This document shows positions 9,368 through 17,079 of a stretch of 64,000 nt of DNA, one piece after another (the stretch's first letter is position 1; each line of letters begins with the position of its first letter). This DNA comes from Thermoactinospora rubra. GTDB taxonomy: Bacteria; Actinomycetota; Actinomycetes; Streptosporangiales; Streptosporangiaceae. The stretch is from NCBI RefSeq assembly GCF_002093975.1, contig NZ_MSZZ01000022.1, forward strand, positions 1-64,000, given 5' to 3'. The position numbers were made by a program, and so were the translations under genes. Below the pieces are notes generated by a model, which searched no databases, had not been told where the DNA came from, and saw only the letters and a list, made by a program, of their open reading frames with translations.

Positions 9368-10234
9368 TCAGAACTCTTCGGCTATCTGCCTGAGCAGGTC
9401 CACCGTCTCGTCGGGCGTGGTGCTGACGGCGCACAACCGTTCCATGACCTGGCTGTAGCGGTCCACTTCCTCGCGCTTGTCCAAATACAGGGCGCTGGCC
9501 AGCTGTTCCACGTAAACGATGTCGGGCAGGTCGGGCTCGGGGAAGCGCATGATGCTGAAGGCGCCGCCCTCGGCGCTGTGGCCGCCGTAGCTGAAGGGCA
9601 TGACCTGGATGGTGATGCGCGGCTGGCGCATCAGGTCGATCAGGTGCTCCAGCTGGGCCCGCATCACCTCGACGCCGCCGATGGGACGGCGCAGCGCCGC
9701 CTCGTCGATGACGGCCCAGAAGACCGGCCCGTTGGGGCGGTCCAGCACGCGCTGGCGCTCCAGCCTGAGGTCCACGCGGCGGGCGATCTCGTCCTGGGTG
9801 ATGCCGGCCGACCCGGCCGTGACGACCGCCCTGGCGTACTCCTTGGTCTGCAGCAGGCCGGGCACGAACTGCACCTCGTAGGTCCTGATGCGGCTGGCGG
9901 CCTCCTCCAGGCCGATGTAGGCCTGGAACCAGCCGGGCAGCACGTCGTTGTAGCGGTACCACCAGCCGGGCTCGTTGGCCTGGTCCACCAGGTCCAGCAC
10001 GGACTTGCGGGCTTCGGGGTCCTCGACGCCGTAGAGGGTCAGCAGATCGGCCACGTCGCGCGCCTTGAAGCCCACGCGACCCAGCTCCATACGGCTGATC
10101 TTGGACTCCGACCCTCTGATGAGGTGGGCCGCCTCCTCACGTGTGACGCCCTTGGCCTCCCTCAGCTTGCGCAGCTGAGTGCCCAGGAGCATGCGCAACG
10201 CCGTGGGACCCGTGGTGGGCTGGTTCCGCGTCAC
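9368..10234 (-). CDS. XRE-family regulator with DUF5753 (Scr1-type) domain
   Basis: The 288-residue protein begins with a helix-turn-helix of the XRE type (LRKLREAKGVTREEAAHLI, then SESKISRMELG), followed by the DUF5753 domain common to a very large actinomycete-specific regulator family (segments FVPGLLQTKEYARAV and FSYGGHSAEGGAFSIMRF). Members of this family often act in development or antibiotic control and are usually encoded beside an ATP-binding protein or a DUF397 protein. The GTG at 10234 has AAGGAGG 4-5 nt before it. It is divergent from the ATPase gene at 10410, with a palindrome between them. No DUF397 gene is present nearby. Confidence 0.92.
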   Translation of the reverse strand: MTRNQPTTGPTALRMLLGTQLRKLREAKGVTREEAAHLIRGSESKISRMELGRVGFKARDVADLLTLYGVEDPEARKSVLDLVDQANEPGWWYRYNDVLPGWFQAYIGLEEAASRIRTYEVQFVPGLLQTKEYARAVVTAGSAGITQDEIARRVDLRLERQRVLDRPNGPVFWAVIDEAALRRPIGGVEVMRAQLEHLIDLMRQPRITIQVMPFSYGGHSAEGGAFSIMRFPEPDLPDIVYVEQLASALYLDKREEVDRYSQVMERLCAVSTTPDETVDLLRQIAEEF

Positions 10235-10325
10235 ACTGCCTCCTTCCGCACACACAGTGACACCCCACCCGTGCTTATGACAAGCTCCCCTTTTTACCTG
10301 TTGCGTACCTGATGCAGACGGCACT

Positions 10326-10335
10326 TGCACGTGCA
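10326..10335. promoter_or_regulatory. Palindrome in the divergent regulator/ATPase promoter region
   Basis: A perfect 10-bp palindrome TGCACGTGCA sits near the middle of the 175-bp gap between the DUF5753 regulator and the ATP-binding protein. A TTGCAG...CATGAT pair with 17-bp spacing lies just downstream towards the ATPase gene. It is a candidate operator for the regulator; binding is inference. Confidence 0.4.
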
Positions 10336-10409
10336 TTTGGGTCTTGCAGACTCGCTCTTGGTATCCCATGATGGGCTAGTGCATATTGGGGCAAAGCGGT
10401 AGCAGCAGG

Positions 10410-10853
10410 ATGGTGAGAGACCCGATAGCCGCTGCCGACTGCCTCCAGATCGCGCGCGAGGTGGACGTCGAGAGCGTCATGTCCTGTCCCCTCCCGTTCC
10501 AGGCGGACTCCGTCAAGATGGCCAGGGACGTCACGCGCAGCACCCTGGACGACTGGGGCCTGACGGAGCTCACGGACGACGCGACGCTGGTGGTGTCGGA
10601 GCTGGTGACGAACGCGGTCCGCTACGCGCGCGGCAACCGCGAGATCACGCTGTTGCTGGTGCGGGCGGCGCCGCACGTGGTGCTGGCGGTCGCCGACCCG
10701 AGCGACGAGGCGCCGCTGCCCAAGAAGCCCGACTTCTGCTCGGAGAACGGGCGGGGGTTGTACATCGTGGAGACCTACAGCCAGCGATGGGGCTGGGACC
10801 CGCTCAGCGGCGGCGGCAAGGCGGTGTGGGCGCTGTTCAGCGCCGACTCCTAA
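10410..10853 (+). CDS. ATP-binding protein, anti-sigma-factor-like (HATPase)
   Basis: The 147-residue protein is a single GHKL ATPase domain of the RsbW/SpoIIAB type. It shows the N box (LVVSELVTNAVRYA, around residue 65-78), a G1-like VLAVADPS segment and a G2-like ENGRGLYIVETYS segment. Such orphan ATPases in actinomycetes are typically paired with DUF5753 regulators and may bind an anti-anti-sigma factor or the regulator. No histidine kinase features or membrane segments are present. The ATG at 10410 is used; a GTG directly after it and an ATG at residue 24 are alternatives. Confidence 0.88.
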   Translation: MVRDPIAAADCLQIAREVDVESVMSCPLPFQADSVKMARDVTRSTLDDWGLTELTDDATLVVSELVTNAVRYARGNREITLLLVRAAPHVVLAVADPSDEAPLPKKPDFCSENGRGLYIVETYSQRWGWDPLSGGGKAVWALFSADS

Positions 10854-10856
10854 TGA

Positions 10857-11093
10857 TCAGCGGCCTCGCCGGCTCGCCCTGGCATGGCGATAGATGATCT
10901 TCGTGTGGTGCGCCCACGAGATCGCGCCGTACAGGAGGAAGGCGGCCCCTCGTAGGTAGTCCCAGAGGTCCGGCCCCACGATCAGATCGTGCGCTCCCCA
11001 TACGGCGAAGCCGGGGCCTCCGATGAACGCCCACCAACCGGTCCGGAAGTCCTCGCTTCTGCTCCGGGATGGAGGCCCCGATCGCCCGGTCAC
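10857..11093 (-). CDS. Small membrane protein, unknown function
   Basis: I do not recognise this gene. The C-terminal ~60 residues look like real protein, with two hydrophobic stretches (TGWWAFIGGPGFAVWGAHDLI and YLRGAAFLLYGAISWAHHT) and a basic tail (RHARASRRGR). The frame upstream of about 11100 is Arg/Ser/Pro-rich and resembles noncoding GC-rich sequence, so a GTG at 11093 is proposed, giving 78 residues. A GTG at 11099 is nearly equivalent. No clear ribosome binding site is visible. It is convergent with the ATPase gene, ending 3 bp from it. Confidence 0.5.
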   Translation of the reverse strand: MTGRSGPPSRSRSEDFRTGWWAFIGGPGFAVWGAHDLIVGPDLWDYLRGAAFLLYGAISWAHHTKIIYRHARASRRGR

Positions 11094-11259
11094 GGCCACA
11101 CCGTAGCCGACGGCAGCAGGGTTGGGCAGATGCCGGCCGCGTCCGCGCCCTCTTCCGTCCGCCTCGTCCGCCGGAGGGCAAGTTCGTGGACTCCGACCAC
11201 CCGTGACTCTTCGTGAGCAACCGGCTGGACTGGCACGTCTGTGGCACGCCCACGGGGCG

Positions 11260-11490
11260 TCAGCGCCGCAGGAGTGCCGCCTCGATCCGCAAGACCAGGC
11301 CGACGAGGACCACGAGCATGAAGACGCCAAGGACCTGCCAGGACGGTTCGCCATCCTCGACCATCAAGGCGCCGGCACAGAGCGCCATGCCCGCGACGAG
11401 GATCACGGTGCCATAGGTCTGGACAGTTACGGGATCATTGCCCTCGCCCGGTGGCTCTTCTTGTGTTGCGCGCTTGTCCGATTCGGTCAC
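11260..11490 (-). CDS. Small two-segment membrane protein, unknown function
   Basis: I do not recognise this gene. A polar, acidic N-terminus (ESDKRATQEEPPGEGND) is followed by two hydrophobic segments (TVILVAGMALCAGALMV and VLGVFMLVVLVGLVLRIE) and a short basic end. The GTG at 11490 gives 76 residues; ATGs at 11502 and 11517 are also in frame and none has a good ribosome binding site. It lies in the same orientation as the small membrane protein 167 bp downstream, so they may be related in expression. Confidence 0.5.
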   Translation of the reverse strand: MTESDKRATQEEPPGEGNDPVTVQTYGTVILVAGMALCAGALMVEDGEPSWQVLGVFMLVVLVGLVLRIEAALLRR

Positions 11491-11799
11491 AGCGCAGAGC
11501 ATTCCACGTTGATCCATTTGCGTGGAAGAGGCGGCGAATTGCCGCACTCGTTCCCCTCCCCGATTTTCCCGGAGCCCGAGTCCCCGCCCGGAGGCCGTTA
11601 ACGCGAACGAAGCAGGGTTGGCCCGCGGCCGAGACTGGTGGGTAGTGGACAGTCCCCCCGGCTCCCACGCGGGACCGGCCCCCAGGCCGCATGCCCGCGC
11701 GGGGAGAGCCGCGCGGGTGGCACGTCGATCTTCGAAACGGCGGTGAAGATTGGAAAGGCCAGGCTCCCTATGCGGGTTGACCTGGCCTCTCACCGTCGG
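11491..11799. other. Intergenic region between small membrane protein and tRNA-Gly
   Basis: This ~300-bp stretch has no credible gene. It contains a perfect 9-bp hairpin (11694-11702/11709-11717, loop GGAGAG) of unknown purpose and the tRNA-Gly terminator at 11756-11788. Confidence 0.6.
11756..11788 (-). terminator. Terminator of tRNA-Gly
   Basis: On the minus strand, 8-bp arms AGGCCAGG and CCTGGCCT (11781-11788/11756-11763) form a hairpin 11 nt after the tRNA 3' end, followed by TTTCC. This fits an intrinsic terminator of the tRNA transcript. Confidence 0.7.
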
Positions 11800-11870
11800 A
11801 GCGGACGACGGGAATCGAACCCGCGTAGCCAGTTTGGAAGACTGGGGCTCTACCATTGAGCTACGTCCGC
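11800..11870 (-). tRNA. tRNA-Gly (anticodon TCC)
   Basis: The 71-nt cloverleaf has acceptor arms GCGGACG/CGTCCGC, a D arm GCTC/GAGC, an anticodon stem CCAGT/ACTGG with loop CTTCCAA (anticodon TCC), and a T arm GCGGG-TTCGATT-CCCGT. The CCA end is not encoded. It is divergent from tRNA-Pro. Confidence 0.96.
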
Positions 11871-11881
11871 GCGAGCCGGGG

Positions 11882-11900
11882 GAAGTCTGGTCTAGACTTC
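11882..11900. promoter_or_regulatory. Inverted repeat between two divergent tRNA genes
   Basis: GAAGTCT and AGACTTC form a perfect 7-bp inverted repeat with a 5-nt centre, located 11 bp upstream of tRNA-Gly. It lies where the promoter of that tRNA should be. It may be an operator or chance structure. Confidence 0.35.
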
Positions 11901-11960
11901 ATCCGGTTCGTCAGGGCGTAAGCGTACCGGAGTCGCGGAGCGCATGCGCACCTGGCGCCG

Positions 11961-12034
11961 CGGGGCGTGGCGCAGCTTGGTAGCGCGCTTGCTTTGGGAG
12001 CAAGAAGTCGCAGGTTCAAATCCTGTCGCCCCGA
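11961..12034 (+). tRNA. tRNA-Pro (anticodon TGG)
   Basis: The 74-nt cloverleaf has acceptor arms CGGGGCG/CGCCCCG, D arm GCGC/GCGC, anticodon stem CTTGC/GCAAG with loop TTTGGGA (anticodon TGG), and T arm GCAGG-TTCAAAT-CCTGT. No CCA is encoded. It faces right, towards the PIG-L gene end. Confidence 0.96.
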
Positions 12035-12100
12035 CTTGCCGCGCTCCGGCACGCCCATCCGTCCGCCGTCATCGCCCCCCGATGGCTGGCGCCGATCCGA

Positions 12101-12910
12101 TCATCGCAGGCCCGCGAAGAGATCGTCCTCCCGGTCCGGAGCGGCGACCCGGGTCCGGTGGCGCACGAAGTGCTCGGTCGAGAAGGCCATGCGCTGCACC
12201 TCGTCCGGCATCCGCAGCAGGAACATGTTCTCTCCCTGGCTCTCGTGCGCCTTCAACGCCAGGATCTTCTTCTCGGCGTACGGCGAGACGTCCACGGCGG
12301 CGGTGATGAGCTCGTCCGGGGTGCCGAAGTCGTCGGACTCCGGCAGGCCCTCCATCTCGATCCCGCTCGACCGCAGGAAGGCGAACATCTCCCGGATCCG
12401 CGCCCGGGGGATCGCCGTGAAGTAGAGCTTGTCCGGAATGCCGGTCGCCTCCGCGGCGGCCATGGTGATGCGGTGCGCCTGGATGTGGTCAGGGTGCCCG
12501 TAACCGCCGTCGGCGTCGTAGGTGACGACCACCTGCGGCCGGTACCGCTCCATCAGCTCCGCCAGCCGCCCGCTGGACTCCTCGACCGGCACGTTCGCGA
12601 AGGACGACGGGTCGCCGTTGGCGTCCCATCCGGCCATGCCGGAGTCGCGGTATCCGAGCAGCTCCAGGTGCGCGATCCCGAGGTGGTCGACGGACTCGCG
12701 CAGCTCGGCCAGCCGCCGGGCGGCCACCGCCTCGGGGTCGTGGCCGTCCTGGCCGGGCTTGACGCCGCCGGGTCCGTCGCCCTGCTCGCCGTTCGTGCAC
12801 GTGACGAGGACCGTGCGGATGCCCTCGGCGGCGTAACGGGCGAACACGCCGCCGGTGCCCAGCACCTCGTCATCGGGGTGGGCGTGGACGGCCATCAACG
12901 TGAGCTCCAT
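12101..12910 (-). CDS. PIG-L family (LmbE-like) deacetylase
   Basis: This 269-residue protein belongs to the zinc-dependent N-acetylglucosaminyl deacetylase/amidase family that includes MshB and Mca of mycothiol metabolism. The metal-binding AHPDDE motif is at residues 10-15 and the downstream GHPDH motif near 143-147. The sequence VTCTNGEQG resembles the substrate loop of MshB/Mca. Which member it is cannot be decided by eye: it could act on a mycothiol conjugate or another GlcNAc substrate. The ATG at 12910 has GGAGG 6 nt upstream. It is divergent from the kinase-like gene at 13093. Confidence 0.88.
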   Translation of the reverse strand: MELTLMAVHAHPDDEVLGTGGVFARYAAEGIRTVLVTCTNGEQGDGPGGVKPGQDGHDPEAVAARRLAELRESVDHLGIAHLELLGYRDSGMAGWDANGDPSSFANVPVEESSGRLAELMERYRPQVVVTYDADGGYGHPDHIQAHRITMAAAEATGIPDKLYFTAIPRARIREMFAFLRSSGIEMEGLPESDDFGTPDELITAAVDVSPYAEKKILALKAHESQGENMFLLRMPDEVQRMAFSTEHFVRHRTRVAAPDREDDLFAGLR

Positions 12911-13080
12911 CAATTTCCTCCAACAGCGTGAAGTCGATCAATCCACCGGAAAGGTCGTGAAGTCCTGCGAAGCGCCGCAATCGCGTGGATTCCGGAACTG
13001 TGACGGAGCCTAGCCAGCGGGCCGCGACGGCGAGCGAAGCGTCCAGCATGGACACATCGGTCAAGCGCGGAAACGGTGGT

Positions 13081-13092
13081 TAGCGTGGAGGC
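13081..13092 (+). promoter_or_regulatory. -10 element, leaderless start of the kinase-like gene
   Basis: TAGCGT (13081-13086) ends 6 nt before the ATG at 13093. The same TAGCGT-N6-ATG arrangement is found at 50301-50315. It suggests transcription starts at the start codon. The GGAGGC just before ATG is too close to act as a normal ribosome binding site. Confidence 0.45.
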
Positions 13093-13713
13093 ATGCGTGC
13101 CCGCCCGATCTCCCCCCAGGCGCTGGTCGAGGAGCTGGCCGAGCGGATCGCGGCCGGCGGCGGCCCCTGGACGAGGGTCGCGGTCGACGGCGCGCCCGCC
13201 GCCCGGCCGGGCGAGCTCGCCGACCGGCTGGTGGAGCCGCTGCGGGTCCGGGGCAGGCCGGTGCTGCGGGTGTCGGCCGGCGACTTCCTGCGCCCGGCGT
13301 CGCTGCGGCTGGAGTACGGCAGGACCGACCCGGACGAGTTCTACACGGCATGGCTCGACACCGGAGGGCTGACGCGGGAGGTGCTCGGCCCGCTGGAGCC
13401 GGGCGGGAGCGGCCGGGTGCTGCCCAGGCTGTGGAACGCCGAGACCGACCGTGCCTATCGCGTGCCGTACGAGACGCTGCCGGAGCGAGGGGTGCTGCTC
13501 CTGGACGGCACGCTCCTGCTGGGGCGCGGGCTGCCGTTCGAGGTGACCGTGCACCTGGCCCTGTCGAAGGGCGCGCTGGAACGGCGGACCGATCCGGCGC
13601 AGCGGTGGCGGCTGCCGGCCTACGAACGCTACGAAAGGGAGGTCTGTCCGCAGAAGGTGGCCGATGTCGTGGTACGCGCCGACGACCCCCGCCACCCGGC
13701 CGTGCTGATCTAA
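13093..13713 (+). CDS. Uridine-kinase-like protein lacking a P-loop
   Basis: The 206-residue protein resembles the uridine kinase/phosphoribulokinase fold as found in actinomycetes: AVDG start strand near residue 30, then a DFLRPASLRLEYG block, YTAWLDTGGL, and a C-terminal ERYEREVCPQKVADVVV segment. The Walker A motif expected after VDG (GxxxxGKS/T) is absent; the sequence there is APAARPGEL. It therefore may not bind ATP in the usual way and its catalytic role is unclear. It precedes the LLM oxidoreductase by 78 bp in the same direction. Confidence 0.7.
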   Translation: MRARPISPQALVEELAERIAAGGGPWTRVAVDGAPAARPGELADRLVEPLRVRGRPVLRVSAGDFLRPASLRLEYGRTDPDEFYTAWLDTGGLTREVLGPLEPGGSGRVLPRLWNAETDRAYRVPYETLPERGVLLLDGTLLLGRGLPFEVTVHLALSKGALERRTDPAQRWRLPAYERYEREVCPQKVADVVVRADDPRHPAVLI

Positions 13714-13716
13714 CCG

Positions 13717-13765
13717 CGGAAAGAAGCCCGGAAAGAGGCCCCGGAAAGAAGCCCCGGGAAGAGGC
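13717..13765. repeat. Short tandem repeat, 12-13 bp, four units
   Basis: Four head-to-tail units of a CGGAAAGAAGCC-type motif (13717-13728, 13729-13741, 13742-13754, 13755-13765) fill the gap between the kinase-like and oxidoreductase genes. The purine-rich units resemble repeated Shine-Dalgarno-like sequence, but the last lies about 27 nt before the next start. Confidence 0.7.
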
Positions 13766-13791
13766 GATCTGCGGCCCGCGTTACGCGAGCC

Positions 13792-14680
13792 ATGACTGAC
13801 TACGGCCGTCCTGTGGAGTTCGGCTACTTCCTGGTCCCGGGCGCCGGCGATCCCCTGATCGAGCGCGCGAGGCTGGCCGACGACCTCGGCCTGGACCTGA
13901 TCGGCGTGCAGGACCACCCCTACCAGCGCCGGTACGTCGACACCTGGACGCTGCTGAGCGTGATCGCCGCCTCGACGCGGCGCGTCAGGGTGTTCCCGGA
14001 CGTGGCGAACCTGCCGTTGCGCCCGCCCGCCGTCCTGGCCAAGTCCGCCGCCAGCCTGGACCTGCTCAGCGGCGGCCGGGTGGAGCTCGGGCTCGGCGCG
14101 GGCGGGTTCTGGGACGCGATCGAGGCGTACGGCGGGCTGCGCCGTACGCCCAAGGACGCCAGGACGGCGCTGGAGGAGGCGATCGACGTCATGCGCGCGA
14201 TCTGGAGCGGCGAGCGCAACCTGCGGTTCGAGGGCGAGCACTACCACCTGCGCGGCGCGCACTCCGGGCCGGTTCCCGCGCACCGCATCGAGATCTGGCT
14301 CGGCGTGCGGGGCCCCAGGGCGCTGGCGCTGACCGGGCGGAAGGCCGACGGCTGGCTGCCGTCCTCGCCGTGGGCGCCGCCGGAGAGCCTGCCCGGGTTC
14401 CACGCCCGCATCGACGAGGCGGCCGTGAGCGCCGGCAGGCGGCCGCGCGAGATCAGGCGCCTGTACAACGTCCACGGCCTCATCTCCGGCCGCAGCACCG
14501 ACTTCCTCCGGGGCCCGGCCGACCAGTGGGGTGGAGGAGCTGACGGACCTGGCGCTGTCGCACGGCATGGACACCTTCCTCCTGTGGCCGGACGGCGAGG
14601 AGGACCGGCAGCTGCGGCTGTTCGCCGAGGAGGTCGTGCCCGAGGTGCGGCGGCAGGTCGCTCTGGAACGCAAGCCGTAA
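13792..14680 (+). pseudogene. LLM-class (F420-dependent type) oxidoreductase, frameshifted near its 3' end
   Basis: The protein is a luciferase-like TIM-barrel oxidoreductase of the F420-dependent type (FGYFLVPGAGDPL start, LDLLSGGRVELGLGAG, YHLRGAHSGP, IEIWLGVRGPRALALTGRKADGWLPS). After residue 246 (PADQW) the reading frame turns into Gly/Ala/Arg-rich nonsense and would run to 14703, into trpB. Removing one G from the GGGG run at 14528-14531 restores a typical end (VEELTDLALSHGMDTFLLWP ... VRRQVALERKP) with a stop at 14678-14680. The repaired protein is 295 residues, normal for the family. It is either a real frameshift or a sequencing error. Confidence 0.85.
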
Positions 14681-14699
14681 CCGGCGCAGACTGTCCAGC

Positions 14700-16013
14700 A
14701 TGACGCCAAGCCACTGGTACAACATCGTTCCCGACCTGCCGGCGCCGCCACCGCCGCCGCTGCATCCGGGCACGCTCCAGCCCGTGGGGCCGGACGACCT
14801 GGCCCCGCTGTTCCCGATGGAGCTCATCGCCCAGGAGGTCAGCGGCGAGCGGTTCGTGCCGATCCCGCAGGAGGTGCTGGACGTCTACCGGCTGTGGCGG
14901 CCGACGCCCCTGCTCAGGGCGCACCGGCTGGAGAAGGCGCTGGGGACGCCCGCGCGCATCTACTACAAGTACGAGGGCGGCTCGCCCGTCGGCTCGCACA
15001 AGCCCAACACCGCGGTGCCCCAGGCGTACTACAACGCGCGCGAGGGCGTGCGGAAGCTCACAACGGAGACCGGGGCCGGGCAGTGGGGCTCGGCGCTGGC
15101 CTTCGCCTGCGCGCAGTACGGCCTGGCCTGCGAGATCTGGATGGTGCGTGCCTCCTATGACCAGAAGCCCTACCGGCGCTCGCTCATGCAGGTGTACGGC
15201 GCGACCGTGCACGCCAGCCCGTCCCCGATGACGAGCGCGGGCAGCAAGATCCTCGCCGAGCATCCCGACTCCACCGGCAGCCTCGGCATCGCCATCAGCG
15301 AGGCGGTGGAGGTCGCCGCAGCCGCGGACGACACCCGCTACGCCCTGGGCAGCGTGCTCAACCATGTGCTCATGCACCAGACCGTCATCGGCGAGGAGGC
15401 GCTCGCGCAGCTGCCCGAGATGCCGGACCTGGTGGTGGGCTGCACGGGTGGCGGCTCGAACTTCGCCGGGCTGATGTTCCCGTTCCTGCGGGAGAAGCTC
15501 GCGGGGAAGATCTCCACGATCTTCCGGGCCGTCGAGCCCGAGGCGTGCCCGTCGTTCACGCGCGGCCGGTACGCCTACGACTTCGGCGACACCGCCGGGT
15601 TCACGCCGCTGCTCAAGATGCACACGCTCGGGCACACGTTCGTGCCGGACCCGATCCACGCGGGCGGGCTGCGCTACCACGGCATGTCGCCGCTGCTGTC
15701 GCACATGTACGAGCTGGGGATGTTCGAGGCGGTCGCCAGGTCGCAGACCGAGTGCTTCGAGGCGGGGGTCCGCTTCGCCAGGACCGAGGGGATCGTCCCG
15801 GCGCCCGAGCCCACGCACGCCCTGGCCGAGGCCATCGCCGAGGCGCTGCGCTGCAAGGAGACCGGCGAGGAGAAGGTCATCCTGACGGCGTTGTGCGGCC
15901 ACGGCCACTTCGACATGACCGCCTACGACCGGTTCCTGTCCGGGGAGATGCGGGACTACTCGCTGCCGCCGGAGCGGATCGAGGAGGCGCTGACCGGCCT
16001 GCCGCGGGTCTGA
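14700..16013 (+). CDS. TrpB2-type tryptophan synthase beta chain
   Basis: This 437-residue PLP enzyme belongs to the TrpB2 branch, which condenses indole (or a related nucleophile) with serine. The PLP lysine is K101 in GSHKPNT, the glycine-rich phosphate loop is CTGGGSNFAG near 248-257, and the VEPEACPSFTRGRYAYDFGD block is typical of TrpB2 and not of TrpB1. No trpA or other trp gene is nearby, as is usual for TrpB2 stand-alone copies that salvage indole. It follows the frameshifted oxidoreductase by 19 bp. Confidence 0.92.
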   Translation: MTPSHWYNIVPDLPAPPPPPLHPGTLQPVGPDDLAPLFPMELIAQEVSGERFVPIPQEVLDVYRLWRPTPLLRAHRLEKALGTPARIYYKYEGGSPVGSHKPNTAVPQAYYNAREGVRKLTTETGAGQWGSALAFACAQYGLACEIWMVRASYDQKPYRRSLMQVYGATVHASPSPMTSAGSKILAEHPDSTGSLGIAISEAVEVAAAADDTRYALGSVLNHVLMHQTVIGEEALAQLPEMPDLVVGCTGGGSNFAGLMFPFLREKLAGKISTIFRAVEPEACPSFTRGRYAYDFGDTAGFTPLLKMHTLGHTFVPDPIHAGGLRYHGMSPLLSHMYELGMFEAVARSQTECFEAGVRFARTEGIVPAPEPTHALAEAIAEALRCKETGEEKVILTALCGHGHFDMTAYDRFLSGEMRDYSLPPERIEEALTGLPRV

Positions 16014-16019
16014 CCGGAT

Positions 16020-16054
16020 AGCAGGCCGAACAGCAGCCGAACAGCAGGCCGGAC
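16020..16054. repeat. Three-unit tandem repeat after trpB2
   Basis: AGCAGGCCGAAC, AGCAGCCGAAC and AGCAGGCCGGAC follow head to tail just after the trpB2 stop. The repeat is short and diverged and probably has no function beyond slippage. Confidence 0.6.
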
Positions 16055-16082
16055 GGCTGGCCGCCAGGCTCCGCGCGGACGT

Positions 16083-16160
16083 CTAGCGGGCGGCCGGCCG
16101 CTTGCCGTGGTTGGCCTTCTTCTTCTTGCGGGCTTTGCTCTTGCGTGCTCGTTTCGCCAT
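16083..16160 (-). CDS. bL37-like small ribosomal protein (25 aa)
   Basis: A 25-residue, extremely basic peptide MAKRARKSKARKKKKANHGK followed by RPAAR. The start MAKR, the Arg/Lys core and the ANHGKRP end match the short actinobacterial 50S protein bL37, found in mycobacterial ribosome structures. It lies alone on the minus strand in the gap between trpB2 and deoR, so a gene caller with a length cut-off would miss it. The ATG at 16160 is preceded by GGGAGA about 10 nt upstream. The identification is from memory of the family signature. Confidence 0.75.
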   Translation of the reverse strand: MAKRARKSKARKKKKANHGKRPAAR

Positions 16161-16212
16161 GCGGACAACGTCTCCCGAGCCGGCCGATCCGACAAGCCCC
16201 TTCGGGGAATCG

Positions 16213-16257
16213 CTCACAGTTCAACACTTTCATGTCATAATTTGATGGAATGTGTTG
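16213..16257 (+). promoter_or_regulatory. deoR promoter with inverted-repeat operator candidate
   Basis: CTCACA (16213-16218), 17-bp spacer and CATAAT (16236-16241) form a credible promoter for deoR. The arms CAACAC (16222-16227) and GTGTTG (16252-16257) flank the -10 as an inverted repeat 30 bp apart. This fits autorepression by a DeoR dimer or tetramer, which is inference. Confidence 0.5.
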
Positions 16258-16269
16258 GAAGGAGACAGC

Positions 16270-17049
16270 GTGCTCGCACAGCAGCGGCAGCAGGCGATCC
16301 TCGAGCGGGTGCGGCGCGACGGCGGGGTCCGTGTCGCCGAGCTGGTGCGCGAGCTCGGCGTCTCCGACATGACCATCCGGCGCGACCTCGAGGCGCTGGC
16401 CGAGCGCGGCCTGGTGGAGAAGGTGCACGGCGGCGCCACGGCCTCCGGTCCGGGCTCGACCGAGGAGCCGGGCTTCACCGCCAAGGCCACGCGCCAGCGC
16501 GAGGAGAAGGAGGCGATCGCGCGCAGGGCCGCCCAGCTGGTACGGCCCGGCACCGCGATCGCGCTGTCGGCCGGGACCACCACGTGGGCGCTGGCGCAGT
16601 TCCTCACCGAGGTGCCCGAGCTGACCGTGATCACCAACTCGATCCCGGTCGCCGACGTCTTCCACCGCGTGCCGCGCAACGACCGCACGGTGGTGCTGAC
16701 CGGCGGGGTGCGGACGCCGTCCGACGCCCTGGTGGGGCCCGTGGCGGTGGCGGCCATCCGCGGCCTGCACGTCGACACCCTCTTCCTGGGAGTGCACGGG
16801 ATGAGCGTGCGCGCCGGGTTCACCACCCCCAACCTGCTGGAGTCCGAGACCGACCGGGCTCTGGTGGCCTGCGCGACCCGCCTGGTCGTACTGGCCGATC
16901 ACACCAAGTGGCAGACCGTGGGCATCAGCACGATCGCCGAGCTGTCGCAGGCCGACGCGGTCGTCAGCGACGCCGGGCTGGAGGAGGCGGCGCGCCGCGA
17001 GCTGTCGGAGCACGTCGGAGAGCTGATCATCGCGGAGGTCCCGCGGTGA
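16270..17049 (+). CDS. DeoR-family transcriptional regulator
   Basis: This 259-residue sugar-responsive repressor has an N-terminal HTH_DeoR (QAILERVRRDGGVRVAELV, then VSDMTIRRDLEALAERGLV) and a C-terminal DeoRC sugar-phosphate sensor domain (GTTTWALAQFL, LFLGVHGMS, VVLADHTKW). The GTG at 16270 has AAGGAG 5-6 nt upstream; a GTG six codons earlier lacks one. It precedes galT on the same strand, but a TnpB element now lies between them. In actinomycetes DeoR regulators often head gal operons, so it probably controls galactose metabolism. Confidence 0.9.
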   Translation: MLAQQRQQAILERVRRDGGVRVAELVRELGVSDMTIRRDLEALAERGLVEKVHGGATASGPGSTEEPGFTAKATRQREEKEAIARRAAQLVRPGTAIALSAGTTTWALAQFLTEVPELTVITNSIPVADVFHRVPRNDRTVVLTGGVRTPSDALVGPVAVAAIRGLHVDTLFLGVHGMSVRAGFTTPNLLESETDRALVACATRLVVLADHTKWQTVGISTIAELSQADAVVSDAGLEEAARRELSEHVGELIIAEVPR

Positions 17050-17079
17050 GCGGCGCCGGGAAGGATCAGCAGTCAGCTT

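Noticed and set aside
10235..10409. Promoter for the DUF5753 regulator
   Set aside because: TAAAAA and CATAAG hexamers exist on the minus strand, but none has a matching -35 at good spacing, so no single site could be supported.
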